64,000 bases of DNA from Diadema setosum (taxonomy: Eukaryota; Echinodermata; Echinoidea; Diadematoida; Diadematidae), in assembly GCA_033980235.1 (NCBI GenBank), contig CM067062.1:14431664-14495663 (forward strand), written 5' to 3'. Below are positions 1 through 13,053 of this stretch, in pieces. The stretch's first letter is position 1. Each line of letters begins with the position of its first letter. The position numbers and the translations under genes are program-made. Below the pieces are notes generated by a model. The model had not been told where the DNA came from. It made no database searches and saw only the letters and a program-made list of their open reading frames with translations.

Positions 1-361
1 GTTTGGTCGGTTTTTAGCATTGTTGTAAATCTAAAAGATTTTTATTTATCCAGTGTCAAAAATATTGTTGCGACTTTGTTTAGTAAACTCGACCTTCTGC
101 TTGACACAATCCCCAGAGCTCAGTTATGTTGCTGTGGCCGACCATCGTACAATTGTACTTATCTAATTCCATCTTTAAAATGCTTCAGTGCTCAATACAG
201 TTTCAGTCATCTTGTCTGTTGTGTGTGGTTATGCACGAAACAGACCATTACAAATCTCTGACCTCACCGCTGCAGCCATGAAGTGCCCTCTTGCCAACCG
301 GCCCTGCCCAGCCTTGTCAAAATCTTGGTAGGCAAGTGCCATCAATTCTAGAATACATGTG

Positions 362-554
362 CAGTGGACTCCCATTATAACGAAGTCCTTGGGACCCGCA
401 GTTTTCTTTCGTTATATCGAAATTTTGTTATAACCAAACAAATTTTAAAAAAATAAAATAAAAAATGCATGGAGCCGATAATGTTGTGGCATGAAATTTT
501 ACTTCGTTGTACAGGAATTTCGTAATATAACCGTGTTTGTTAGGGAGTGTACTG
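362..554. mobile_element. MITE, CAGT-ACTCCC terminal inverted repeats (copy 1)
   Basis: A short non-coding element. The left end reads CAGTGGACTCCCATTATAAC and the right end, read on the other strand, starts ACAGTACACTCCC. Internal sequence has TTATAACGAAG-type motifs in both orientations. Related copies lie at 18762-18927 and 62184-62371, which supports a dispersed transposon family. No transposase is present. I infer a non-autonomous DNA transposon, superfamily uncertain. Confidence 0.6.
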
Positions 555-937
555 TAATGGGTTCCTGCAAAGACTCCTTGGGCTTCTGTCATCTCATCCT
601 TATCTCAGCCAAGATTATCTCTGCTTTGTGAGTACGGCCAAGCCATTGCTTCGGCCAAATTGGTCTTCTGCTATCATAGCAATCTGGTGTCATCCGCAAT
701 GTTTCTCTGCTTCTGTCACAGTACTTGAACTGCTGTTTATCCCATAGCTCCGAACTGCATCATGGCATTGTAATTTTTGGAGTCTCCTCTGCTCGCAACC
801 AAGCCGAACTCTGTCAACTCAAGTTACTCTGCTTCTGGATCGCAGCGTACTATAACTGGATGTTTCTGCTCATATGCCATCGAAGCTTCTGCTACAATCT
901 CTGCTATGTTTGGCCTAGAAGACCAGTCTACATAACA

Positions 938-972
<35 letters not shown>

Positions 973-2479
973 TTATATATATATGTGAGAATGCAATATC
1001 TCATATTTCTTATCACAAATATCTGGAAAAACTGATTGAAGATTTTCAAATTTTATGTTCTTTATCAAAATTTTCCAATCACTGTACTGGAATACAAATT
1101 GTCTTGTAGAGTAATAATGTAAGTCAAATAATAAATGTTATGTTGATCAAAAAAATGAAAATGCTTCGCCCTGGTTGTGTCATGTTATCCCGACACTGTA
1201 CGTGGAATATGAACAGAATTCCAGGTAAACAATTTGATTTGATAGAAGACCGAGAGTTAGAAATGCAATATATGCATAGAACATTAGAGGGCGCCCTTGC
1301 TGGTTGGTTTGGACGGTGCTGTGACATAACTTTTCTTTTCTAATCCTCATGTCTGAAGCTCATTGATTTTTGTGTGTGTGTGTGTGTGGCCGAGACGTGT
1401 GTATGTGTGTGTCGCTGATAAGTGTATGCTACATTGTATTTGTCTTTGGGGCTTTCTCGTAAAGTGGATTTCGTTCCCTTCTTTGTTCTTAAAGTGCGTC
1501 AGAGGGCATCCGACTGGGGGCCGGCTTTGACGTGGCAGATCATGTTCTATACTACAGTATTATGAAGTTTTTCTTGATAGTAAGGGTGTTCAAGCATCTT
1601 AAGAAAATAGAAGTAATTGAATTGGAAAAAAAATGTATTTATATTGAAATCTTTGGCAGATTCAGCAGAAAGTCTATTGGTGTATGTGTATGTGTATGTG
1701 TTTTTTTTGTGTGTGTATGGGGGGGGGGGGCGGGGGTGCCAGGGTAGTGTTCATTACCTTGATGGGAATAATCTCGGGGCCGAATCCTTTGAAAGTCATT
1801 AGTTTTATTGTGCTTTTTATTTGTTCATTTCATATAAATCTTACTAACTTCAAGTGATTTTATTTCCACATTAAGTAAAACAAAGCAATACAGGCCCTAC
1901 ATAACGCTTACATGAGTACATAATATTTCAAGGAACTTTGAATCACATAAGTTTCAACAAAACATAGATACAATTATAATAATATCAACTTTGTTTTTAG
2001 ATAAATAGACAAGCAATATAATATTTTTTTGTAACTCTGTATGGAAAAGATGAATTCACAACAGAATTATAGCTTGTAAATTTTGTGAATTACTCTAGAA
2101 GTTGAGGGCATCTCAAGATCCGTCAAGGACTCCATGTATGAAATTTTGATATCATGACGTCAGGCGAAACAAACAGAAAAAAGGACTATGGCAAGGACAA
2201 GAACGAAAGCAGGGACAGAACAGGCAGGAAAATTTGAAATGCAAATGCAGATAAACGCTATGTTTGTTTGTTTTTTTTTTCAATAAGTTGATCATCATCA
2301 AATCGAGAAAAATAAAATATTTTCAATGACACACTCGTTACAGAAGAAATATTTATTTATGAAGATGTTTTTGAAATCACAAATATTTATTTTCTTTCTT
2401 TTTTGTTGTTGCAACTGCAATGTCAAATATCTGAAATTAATAAAATGAATGTATCTGGTTTTTTTTTTCATTTAAGCTC

Positions 2480-2574
<95 letters not shown>

Positions 2575-5500
2575 ATGTGTATATGCGTGTGTGTGTGTGT
2601 GTTAGGGTTATATTCTTTTTTCACGTCACTCGTGCTTGTTAAATATTGATGTATAATCATTTGCATTTGGATGAGAATCGTCCTGTACGTTATATGTTTG
2701 ATAACTTTACTGTTTATACTTGACCCAAAAGAAGCCTCAGTCTTGTCAAGGAGTGTGTGATATCTTTTCGGTGTCGTCAAAATTGGGTCGCATAATAGAT
2801 ACTGTAATTTTCATGATACACGTTTGATAAATAGATACCAGCGCCAAGCAGGACATGAGGCTTTGTCCCGCGTTGTTAAAAATACAGATACACAAAGTGC
2901 ATGCAGCCCATGGCAATTCCCCAAACAGTACTAGCCCCAAACTCATTTATTATTCATGCCGCCTTTCAGCAAGTTTTACCGCGACATTCCGCTGGAGCGG
3001 ACAATGGGCCGCACTATACATGTACATGAAACTCACTTTCCAGTCACCGAGAAAGTTTGCGTCTTCACCCTCGCTGACACGAAAGAAAAGGTCAAAAAAA
3101 TCGATGGTTGCGCCGGGCAATCCAATATACAGCGTTGTATTATTGTCCCTTGCTCCAAACTTCCTAATTAATGCACTACACACACGTGGTATAATAGTTA
3201 CACAAAACATCTGACCGTTCATTATCGCTCCAGACTTCCTACATTGCTCAGATTATACGTGTTCCATCACATCATTCCCGTTTCTCAAGCACTTTAATCT
3301 ACTCACAACCATCAAAGCTGAAAGGCTGATTTAAGGTGAGTTAGCGTTGAACACTGAATATCCTTTTGTGTTATTTTCTTCCTGTTTGCACAAGCGTTTT
3401 ATTTCCTCTTTATATTGGCCTTATTATATCTTATGATGGGTGAAATGCGCTGTCAAAATCCCCCTTTTCTCCCCCCATTTTTTGGCGGGGGGGGGGGGGG
3501 GTAGGGAGGAGAAAGAGTCAAATTTGATTTGAAATTTTAGCTAGATTAGTCAAACACGTAGTTGTACTCCCATAATAAGATGCGCGTTGCAAACTACAAT
3601 AAACATTTCATGTAACATTTTCATTAGCATCAGAGAGCTTACATTATGAATAAATAACCGGAGTATATACGAGTACATGAAATAAAAATACAACTCTGTC
3701 ATTATTTTGAATCTTATTTAGTGGGGCCATTGAAGTTGTAGATGTATAAAGCAAATGGAAATATTATATTCGCAGAAGAACATTATATGTGTTCAGTACT
3801 CTTAACAAGGAAATTACTTACTGTGATACATTTTTTTTTTTTAACTGACAGAGGAAAATGATTATATTCTTTTGGATGCAGTCACCTGATTGATTTCGTG
3901 TTACAGCAATATGAAACAATTCGAAATAATGTATGAAAGTCATATTACATCTTACGTCTGGAAGAAAAAAAAAAGATTTTCAAACTCATGTGATCTGAAA
4001 GTAAATTCCTAACTAAACTTACAATGCATTACTTAATTGGAAGTACCATGACGTGACATGAATGAATAAAACAAAGTGCTATACATAGCTATCGATATTG
4101 GCTTACTTCATTTTTATTCACGTCAAGTAAACTACTCGTTTTAAGTGCAATTTACACTGATATAAGTCACAACCACAAACTCAAATTGCCAGATGGAATA
4201 TTGTGTCATGCCATCTCTCAAGTCTCGATATCCATTCATAATATTTACATAAATCTTGAGTAAATCTCTCTTTTTTAACGTGAAAGCAATAAAATATGAT
4301 GTATATCCTTCAGAACAAATCATTGTTATTTTGTAGTCATAGCGACGACGACTTTAAGGGGGGGGGGGGGAATGCAGTTGTTTAATCATCGACCCAATTG
4401 ATGATTTTAGAAGTTTATTTTGTGTACAAACCAATGAGAGAGACTAGTCAGGTGGTGGCGTCATCATGCACCTCTTCCAGTTTGCATGTTTTCGGTCAAA
4501 TCAATCATGCGAAATATTGAAATCCCTTGGTTTTCTCATTCATGTCTATGCTTTTGTTGAAACTTGAATTTTATCGTTTGGTTTGGCTGTTGTTAATATA
4601 GTAGTATTTTGTCTGTGTGTGTGTGTGAGTCAATTTTAATTTGTTTCTGCAACGTTTTTTTTTTTTTTCAAAAATACAATGGATTAACGAATACACAAAA
4701 AAAAATTGGTGAAATAAGATTTTCTTCTAAAAATCAAGTTTTAGTAGCAAACTCAACAAACCATACAGATTAAAAATACAGAAAATTGTTGCATTTTCCC
4801 TTCCATGACAATGCCATGTTCCATGTTGCACGGGCTGTCACAACAAACATATCACGTGGTGATGCTTGATGAGATGACAGCCCCAGCCCTTTGATTACTC
4901 TTGACAAAACTAATACTAAGTAAACTGTTCTCAAGGATTTACACGCAAAAGAAGGGGGAAGGTGCAAGTTGGGGGGGGGGGAGGAGGGAGGAATCACGAA
5001 CCCTGGTTTCATTTTACATTAGAAATTGTGATTATGCTTAAAGCGACCATGAATTTACATAACTTTGCGTTTCTGTTGTAGTTGTGAATATACTATATGC
5101 ACTCTATTACAATTTAAAAAAAAAAAAACTATATCTGAAAATATGACTATTTAAAAGAAAAAAAACTAGATCTATCTATCATAACTGGTTTGATTTTCTT
5201 TTGAAAGGTTTTAAGGAAAATGTGAATCGTTTCAGATAGTTATCTAGGGAGAGCATCTCATACATCAGGTCAACGGTTTCTATGAGGATTTTGTACATAT
5301 AAAGTACTGTCTTAACATCGACCATGGAGTGGAATATTGCACTTTACAATTATTCAATACAGTCATTACTCGATAAGATACTTTGTTCTTTCTTTAGCAT
5401 GCAGAGAAGTACGAAAGTATAATAGGGCGTGAATTATCATTACCTATACATCAGGCACTAGCAAGCTCTTTCAAGAAAGGGAGGTTCCACACAATATCAT

Positions 5501-7013
5501 TATTTTCCCACAAAATTAATCGCGGACATAATCCTCATGTTTACGTATGTCACGTGATTAATCCCTGAATTTATTTTGTTTAGAAAAACTCATTCAGATC
5601 AATTCTATATGTTTGACAATTGATAGTGGAAATAATTGATCTACTGTGTTTTAGAATTCACTACTGATGAATATATATCGGCCATCAAATTCAATTCTAT
5701 ATCAAAACTATACCATCTGTAATACCTAACGGAACTGCATGCAGACAATGTCAATTCTTACATCAAGCGCACTTATATACACAAGTCATTATAGTCAATA
5801 GCCATCGTGTGGGAAGGAGGCTCCCGTGGATTTTCCAAACAGGCGGTCCTGTTCTGGGTTTGAATCTTTCCTGGTATACGTTCATCATTGGACAAGACTT
5901 CACGCCATAAACAGGTTCTCGTTGACTCATATAGGCGATTTGCTAACTAGTACTATAGCTATAGTCTACCTCACAAATAGGCATACATAGGCAATTATAT
6001 CAGGGTCGCAGAACCCTCTTATAAACAACAACGCTAACACTGGAAAAAAAAACCAACAACTACGAACTGTGTGTAAAGGTGACGATGTCATTCCTTATAT
6101 CGTCATGAACAAACTCAGAGCTCATCCAACAAGCTTAACATGTTTTTTTTTTTTTTTGTCAGAACAATCTCTTTCCATTCGTTCAGTGCATGATTGGAAC
6201 CGATTAACACAGTGTACAGTGCATTTGTTTTTGGTTGTTGTTGTTGTTTTTTTTTTTTGTACAGTTGCCTGAATGGATGCTTTTATGATTTAGCTAAGAT
6301 GTATCCACATGATAGGTATACCTGTCAATGTGGACAAGTTTGTCCTGTGTAGATTTTATTGTTAATTGATATTTCCAGTGATTTCGGGTCATTAATAATG
6401 TATCTTTAGCATTTCTTTCAGTCAAAACTACTTCTAATAGCTCCTACTATATTCTTCGAACACGGCATTGCAAAGATTAGTCAATGTCAATCTGATATGA
6501 CGTTGTGTAGGCCTATTTGATGGCTAAACTCGAATGTGTAAGAACCTGTGATAAGTTATCTCAGTTCGTTTTCTTTCTTTCTTTCCTTTTTTTTTTTTTT
6601 TTTTTGGCGCCAAAGAAGGGGAAGCACTATCAATAGAAAGAACATACTATACAATATATTGGAAATGAGGGAAACTTCCGTGCTAAAATAATGTGTTCCT
6701 CGTGGGAAGATGAGAGTGGATGTGGTTAGATTCAGCACGTGTGCACCATCAAAGTGGTATCCTTATTACCTCTCTGTTACGTCTTGCGGCAAAGCAATGG
6801 TCAGAGAGAGTGTATGACTATATCCAGTTATCCTTTCTTTTTTTTCTATCTTATGTCTCTTTTTATTTGCTGACTAAAAACTCGTGCGGGAGTGGCGCGT
6901 ATACTGGGTGACGGTTTTATGACAAGCTTGAATACAGCAGCAACCCAAATGTTGAAAAAGAGACCGCAGTTGGAAAAGACACTCAAGCTTATTCAATTGA
7001 ACGAAATCAATCA
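555..7013. other. Intergenic stretch without a recognisable gene
   Basis: AT-rich sequence with simple repeats: a CA/TA tract near 942-984, TG tracts near 1368-1388 and 1680-1710, a long CA-then-TA tract at 2483-2570, and G runs near 1720, 3486, 4360 and 4972. No open frame longer than about 120 codons and none resembling a protein family I know. The only compositionally distinct piece is a GC-richer block at about 2940-3220, whose frames I cannot identify. Confidence 0.6.
2483..2570. repeat. Compound microsatellite (CA)n(TA)n
   Basis: About 14 CA units are followed within a few bases by about 27 TA units, then by TG-rich sequence to about 2600. The flanks are mirror-like (CA-TA-TG), so the tract can fold into a long hairpin. 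Frames across it give only HTHT/IYIY runs, not a gene. Confidence 0.9.
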
Positions 7014-7017
7014 TTAA

Positions 7018-7388
7018 AGGGGATGGCTATATAGTAACTGATCGGTGGGAATCAGTGGGAATGCTGGGGGATGATTGTTCCAGTCCTTGTGGGATTCATT
7101 TAAGAGTACATTATATATGTATTGTTGTGTGAAAATTATTTGCTTCAGAATGGTCTCATATTCAAGTAATGTGCAGTTCAAGGCCCCGTCACTGTACAGG
7201 CATGCTAACCTGGAAACATTAAACTGCACATTACTTGAATACGAGACCATTCTGAAGCAAATCATTTTCACACAACAATAGATATATAATGTACTCTTAA
7301 ATGAATCCCACAAGGATTGGAACAATCATCCCCCAGCATTCCCACTGATTCCCACTGATCAGTTACTATAATTTATTATAGCCATCCT
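7018..7388. mobile_element. Foldback element with ~160-bp inverted arms
   Basis: Left arm 7018-7178 and right arm 7222-7388 are near-perfect reverse complements with a loop of about 42 bp; over the inner ~105 bp I count only about four mismatches by eye. The ends read AGGGGATGGC and GCCATCCT, similar in style to the other AGG...CCT foldback families in this window. TTAA precedes the left end (7014-7017); the right flank is GAAT, so a TTAA duplication is not intact. Peptides in both arms are strand-mirror artefacts, not genes. Confidence 0.8.
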
Positions 7389-7399
7389 GAATGAAAAAG

Positions 7400-10300
7400 A
7401 CTGACACAGGGTGACAGAACTTACCGGACAGGATCACCTTCGTTGTTGTTGTTGTTCTCCTCAAAAGCTCACAAGCGCGTGACGGTCTAACGAAGTTCAA
7501 GTATAATCCGATTAGCTGGTCGATAATTGTATCAGGGGTTAAACAGCGTTGGCGCTTTTGTATTCTTAATCAGGATTAAGATAACGGGAAACAGTTTCGC
7601 CATGAAAACACCTTCTCAGAAATGTCTATCGGAAGTCTATGCTGCATTGCACTATATCTCATGGTACACTATATCTCATGCCAGGTATTGCCGTCTATGA
7701 AATAAAATTCTACGTATATCCTAGATTGACGTTGATAACAAGAGTAAAATCTGAAGATCAGAACAGTATCAAATTGTATCAAAATCGGACTTAGAATAAG
7801 GTTAATGTGGGATATCAAATCTGTAATATTCATATGTGTCCAATAAACAGCGACACTGGATATTTGGTACTGTCTTTTATTCTATGATCTTGTCACCAAA
7901 ATTGCATCTCCATCCTGCGTTGAAGTAATTTTCCTTCTTATCAGTTTAGAGTGTTTTATACTTCCCCTACCCAAAATGGAATACTTTCCAGTCAACGTGC
8001 CAAGTATTCCTGGAATGGAATCACAAAATAAGAGGCTGTTTTTATTGAAATTTAAGCCAAATTGACATTTCTGATAATGGAGCTTTCATTCTCAATCTTT
8101 TTAGCCACTTTTAGCCATAACTCTGGCAAGCTCGTAAAGGAGTTTTATTATCTACGTTATTAGATGGTTGTGTCCATCAAATTAGTTACATCACAACAGA
8201 CACAAGGCACATAAAACCAGATCGTTGTACATTTCTGTTTGACTTGTGGAAAACCTGAGCATTTAAAACACTCTTATGTCGCCATGAACATTGTTTCAGA
8301 TAGTTTGTATCCATACATAGCACCCTTTGTTTGTGTTTTCTTTCAAGTCCCAATAAGCTGAAGTAATCACTAATGATTACAATTTTCAAATTTCATTTTC
8401 TAGAATTTACTAGATAACTCCAAAATGGCTATCAAAACTGTGAGAGGAGAAAAACTTTGATGAAAAAAAAAAAAGATTGCCTGCCATTCACGACAAAAGT
8501 ATTTACACTATTACCATGCATTTACAGATATCTAAGGTATACCTCCATAAGATATTTCGATGGATTTTTTTATAATGTATATATTGTAGATTAAATAACT
8601 ATTGTACCAATCAACACAAGCTGGAAACAAATATTCTAAACCCCTTACGGAACTAATAGGATCTATCCTCGAATCCATAACAGCATGGTGATGTTAACAA
8701 GTTGATTAAAAATAATCTCTGGGATCTTGGAAGTTATTGTACCTGATGTAGAACAATCCCATGAAATGGATTTTTGTTAGAATAACAATTTATGAGCACT
8801 GTTATTGCATTCATTATCGACATCGCCATAGAGCACAATTCTGGAATTGAATCGAATTTACTGTATATGTGGAAACGTGGCTTTAGATAACAAGTAAATA
8901 AGGAGTATAGCTTGGTCCTTCAATACTGTTTATTGTGCTTTAAGCATAAAAAGAACATAAAAACCTCAACTGAACGCATCAGTGGATAATGTACAAAAAA
9001 TTATCATAAAATTATGTTCATTTACACATCTTGGCAGCAAAGGGTATAAATGATTAAATCTTGCTTATATATAGTATCTCAGTGTTGTGTCTTGAAGAAA
9101 AAAAAAAGAAATTTAGCGTTCTGAACCACCTCAAAAGCTTATTTACACTTTTATCATTTTTTTTTGTCCACAAGACATCTATATTTTGCGCATAGTATGT
9201 CGTAATTATCAAATTGACTTTTTCGTGTATGTCGTAATTATCAAATTGAAGAAAAGAATAGTCATAACAAAAATTCATGGGAAATTTCCTGTCCTAGGTG
9301 CAGAAAATTGTTAGGATTAAATCAACAGTGTCGAAATATGATTGACCTTCACCATTATTGTGCTGGGTGCTGGGACGTGGAAATTTGCCAACTGTAAGTT
9401 TCACTGTGTTGCGTAATTGTTTCATGGGGGGGGGGGGGGGTAATGGAGGGGAGGGGAGTATAAGGGATGGCCTTGGAACAGGCGTCAGTGACTTACCATC
9501 ACAAGAAGAGGAAATTATAAATGTAGGCCTATATCCCACGAGATACTTTTCAATTCCATGAAAGGGTAAAGGATGGGAAAATGTTTTCGTCTGTTGGTGA
9601 CAGCGCACAACTCCAAGACATGATGTCATTCTGAGGCTACTTTTCTATCATGGCTATTCCAGTACCAACAGTTGTCAATTCCTGTGTTTGCAAAACTTAA
9701 TTGAAACACAAATTAGTTTGCAAATAATCATGAGACGAATAGGCTGTTCGTTATTTTGCTGTGTTTGCCATCCGATTTCCGCTCTTTTTAGCATGAACTT
9801 ACCTCTCCTTTATAGTGGATTAAAGACAACGACACAATGTGTTATGTTCCTTCACGTGTGCCACAAGTACATTATACTCTTAACTTTCTCTTAATCGAAG
9901 AAAATGTATATTTTGTGTATGTGTTGAGATAACTCAACGATGAAATCATGACCACTACGCGATGCAGTCATTTTAACAATGTTTAATGATAATTTAGTAG
10001 GCGTATTTCACTAAGCATTCATTGATACTACATTTATCTAACTACCACTTCTACAGAATAATTTTCCAACAGCTTAGCTGAAGTTTTTAATTCAATTGTG
10101 TGTCACTGATCTCTCAAGTGTTGTTTGTTCATTAATAGCCAGGATCCATACTCCTGATACGGTTTAGTGTAGAATAACATAGAGGAGTAAGTGATACATT
10201 TTTATGTATGCAATATACATGCGATTTGGCGAAGATATTTCGTGCATTGAATAAACTACATCTTCTTTATTAAGCATTGATTAAGGATTTCCTAGTAATC

Positions 10301-11340
10301 AAGACACATCGCTGCACTGGGCATCACATAGATCCAATACACTTATAGACAAACACGTGTTTATTTATTGTTACGAGTCTGAGCATTCCTTAGCATCCCT
10401 GCATAATTCGTCTATACATCGGTCATTCTTTAGCCTGTCTCTTGGTGAGTTCCATCAATATTTGTATCGATCCCTCCCGCATCCTAGGGGAAGACGCACA
10501 AACTCATGTACACACTCGTTGACATCCACAATACCAATTCCTCCGTCTCGGCAATCGATTCGGGAACTTTTTGACCAATCAGCGTCCCCCGTTAGCCCAC
10601 TCTCCTTTGTTCTCATGTAGCAACCTGTGGGTGTAGGCCTGTTGCTTAGCAAACACGGGAGGAGCTAATAAAACCTGAACTCTCGATGAGGGAGGATCAT
10701 TCCCTCCATCAGCGGTCTCACCAGTGATCTCGTCACAAGCTCTGCTCCTGTGATTATACATTTTGGGATCTTATCTCGTTTGTGGAACCAACGAAACCAT
10801 ACATTGCTCCAAATACCGATAGTTATTAGCAGGAACTTTACAGAGAACATTTATTGTTCTTCTCAGGATCTATATTACTGAGCACCTCTATTTTTTAAGG
10901 TAAGACAACTTCTTTTTCGGTTTTTGTTCACTTTTTTTTTTTTTGGGGGGGGGGGGGAGGATTGGCCTGTGGCACGACAGCATCCATGCTTACGGTGTAG
11001 ATTAGAGCTGCAGTTATTTCTCAGTCTGTGTTGTTGCCTCTGGTTCGGCATTTATCTGGTTGAAGCTTTTCATTCTATCTGTTTTAATCTATTCTAATTC
11101 GTTTCATCTGAGCTTTCAAATTCACGTTCGGACGAGAATGACTTCATATCCAATGGAGATTTCAAACGAAAGTGATTAAAGCGACAACAGAAGTCTCACT
11201 GCAGTTTATTGTTGGGATACTTTGAACTTTATTCGGATATTATTCTAAAAAGACAGATAAGTTTTTAGAACATCAAAATTTTAACATGTCGTAAATGACA
11301 AAGTCGCCCAGATCTGCATGTGACTGGTACTGGTAGAGCG
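7400..11340. other. Intergenic stretch without a recognisable gene
   Basis: AT-rich sequence with G runs at 9426-9440 and a T-run/G-run composite at about 10930-10958. A directly repeated piece of about 25 bp (GTATGTCGTAATTATCAAAT and following bases) occurs at about 9197 and 9225. Between 10400 and 10760 the GC content rises, but no frame resembles a known protein. A splice-donor-like AAG|GTAAGA at about 10900 could belong to a distal non-coding exon of the gene at 11797, but this is weak. Confidence 0.5.
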
Positions 11341-11351
11341 CGAGATTGCTT

Positions 11352-11365
11352 GTCGCCATAGCGAC
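11352..11365. promoter_or_regulatory. X-box-like (RFX) palindromic site upstream of the secreted-protein gene
   Basis: The 14-mer GTCGCCATAGCGAC closely resembles the RFX-factor X-box (GTNRCC, short spacer, RGYAAC), with one deviation in the right half. It sits about 100 bp upstream of the presumed first exon in a locally GC-rich patch. RFX sites typically drive genes of ciliated cells; a role here is inference. Confidence 0.4.
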
Positions 11366-11459
11366 GGTGCTAAACGGGGTGCGCTGGGCCGGGCACCTGA
11401 TCGATAAACGCCTTTCTTATATCCGCGAACTATAGAGGAGGACCTCCCCTGCGGACAGG

Positions 11460-11613
11460 GGTGTTACGTTGTTGCCCCCGACTACCCCAAAACGGAGATT
11501 CATGCTTTCTTGACGACTCCGATGATTTCCATTTATTAATGCCGAACTTCTTTTTGCTTCAACATTGTTTTCGTCTCACTCTCTCCAAACCAAATTCCAT
11601 TTTCCAAGCAGAC
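11460..11613 (+). other. Candidate 5' non-coding exon of the secreted-protein gene
   Basis: A pyrimidine-rich stretch ends in GCAGAC|GTAAGT, a strong splice donor (intron would begin at 11614). The matching acceptor is TCTCAACAG|AT at 11764 after a T-rich tract, giving a 150-bp intron and leaving 33 bases of leader before the ATG at 11797. The transcription start is not visible; 11460 is a guess placed downstream of the GC-rich patch. Confidence 0.45.
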
Positions 11614-11796
11614 GTAAGTAATCATTGTTTCAAACTACTGCGTAGAAGATTGTTTTTGCAGAGTTGAATTTTTCTCACAAGTTAAAAGGAAAAAGAATTC
11701 TAGATGTTTTATGACCAATTTCAGTCTAACCTTTTTTTTTTCCTTCTCATTGTTTCTCAACAGATACTCAACATCCAACTCCACATCTTCAGTGTA

Positions 11797-12274
11797 ATGG
11801 CCCTGGCACGCTTTATCGTCTTCGCGGCTCTCATCGCCGTCGCATGTGCCCAGTACATCGATGTCGACGCATTTTCGGTCGACAGCCCTTCCACCATCTA
11901 CGGCGGGGCCTCCTTCGCCTTCACCTTCGACCTCCAGTTCACGCCTACGCTTGGTGCCGCCGACCTGATCGAGGCATCCAACGACACCTACCGCTTCATG
12001 GTGGCCATCACCCTCTCCGAAGACGGCTCCACCCTGACGATGGATGGTGCCGGCTCGGCGTCGCTGTCGAGCAGCCAGCAGCTCGTCGACATGACGGACG
12101 ACTCGACTGTGACATGGAACAACCTCGAGGCCACCATGGATCTTTCCAGCGTTGACTGCGGTAACGGTGACACCTACCAGTACCTCTGCGTCTCGGTCAC
12201 ACCCTACCCCGGCGTCAGCTGGGATTCCGTCGACACCTCCAACAGCTCCATGTGTATCAGCTTTGTTTGCAAAG
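11797..12274 (+). CDS. Coding exon 1 of the secreted two-domain protein
   Basis: Encodes the signal peptide (MALARFIVFAALIAVACA) and all of domain 1. The ATG at 11797 is chosen because it follows the acceptor at 11763 and directly begins a signal peptide; an in-frame ATG at 11704 lies inside the presumed intron. The exon ends after the fourth domain-1 cysteine codon plus one lysine, in phase 1. Confidence 0.85.
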
Positions 12275-13053
12275 GTAAGCATCGTGAAGGAAAACTTGCA
12301 CATCATCTTCCAAGGAACCAAGTGTTAATTTCACTCTAAATATGTGTGTGTGTGTGGGGGAGGGGGGAGTACTCTAAAAACGCATAAAAATATTATCATG
12401 GGATTATAAACGATTATACATAATGACAATACAGCTTTGCTATCTTCGAAGGCATTAATTCGCTTATTGATGACAACCATGAATAATTAATAATTTGATG
12501 TCGTTTCTCTCGCACTCGATAATTTACCAACTACCTTTCTCTTCTCCTTACTCTACCAACAGCTGTTGCTGATGTCACCGTCACCACTTTCACCATGACG
12601 AACCCCGACGACGCAGTGATCACTCCCGGTGGTGGCCAGGCCATCGAATTCGACATGGTCGTTACCAACTCGGATTCCAGCGACGACGTGTCCGGTAGCG
12701 ACAACTGGCTGATCCGCGCCTACCTCTCCGACTCCGAGACCGGTGGCACCGCCGTTGCTACGGAAACCGTTTCCCTCTCCTCCTCGGAAATGTCTGTCGA
12801 TGTCTCTGCCGGCAGCACCGGCTCCTTCTCCGACTTGGCTGTCACCCTGGATCTCAGTGACGTCACTTGCGACGACTTCGACTACGCCTGCGTTAGTGCC
12901 TCGCCGAGCTCCAACGCCTACTGGATTGCCCCCGTCTCCGGCGGCAGCGATAACTACCTGTGCATCAGCGTGACATGCGGGGCGTGCATCGTTAAGACGA
13001 GTATGGCTGTCATGCTTGTTGCTGTTCTCCTAAGTGTATTCTTCAGCCACTAA
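11797..13053 (+). CDS. Secreted/GPI-anchor-like protein with two tandem four-cysteine domains (322 aa)
   Basis: Coding exons are 11797-12274 and 12563-13053, joined in phase 1 across a 288-bp intron (donor AAAG|GTAAGC, acceptor AACAG|CTG), giving 322 residues. Residues 1-18 form a signal peptide likely cut after ACA, before QY. Two homologous units follow, about 19-159 and 160-300, each ending in Cys-(6 to 9)-Cys-(21 to 23)-Cys-x4-Cys: C121, C131, C153, C158 and C262, C269, C293, C298. Both units carry YxCVS, a central tryptophan and CISxxC. Residues ~304-320 are a hydrophobic tail ending in SH, as in GPI-anchored or single-pass proteins. The chain is acidic and rich in Ser, Asp and Thr, with NDT (62-64) and NSS (149-151) sequons. 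Codons are strongly GC-ending, unlike the flanks. I do not recognise the family; beta-sandwich adhesive or matrix domains are a guess. Confidence 0.85.
12563..13053 (+). CDS. Coding exon 2 of the secreted two-domain protein
   Basis: Encodes domain 2 and the hydrophobic C-terminus, ending at TAA 13051-13053. One domain per exon with a phase-1 junction suggests the protein arose by exon duplication. Domain 2 lacks the long loop around residues 55-65 of domain 1 and carries a fifth cysteine (C301) just before the hydrophobic tail. Confidence 0.85.

Noticed and set aside
7014..7325. Matching peptides on both strands that look like a conserved short protein
   Set aside because: They are produced by the perfect inverted repeat of the foldback element, not by coding conservation.
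11635..12321. A 228-codon open frame on the minus strand opposite the secreted-protein gene
   Set aside because: It is open because the sense exon has GC-ending codons. The plus strand has signal peptide, splice sites and internal duplication, so the antisense frame is a shadow.
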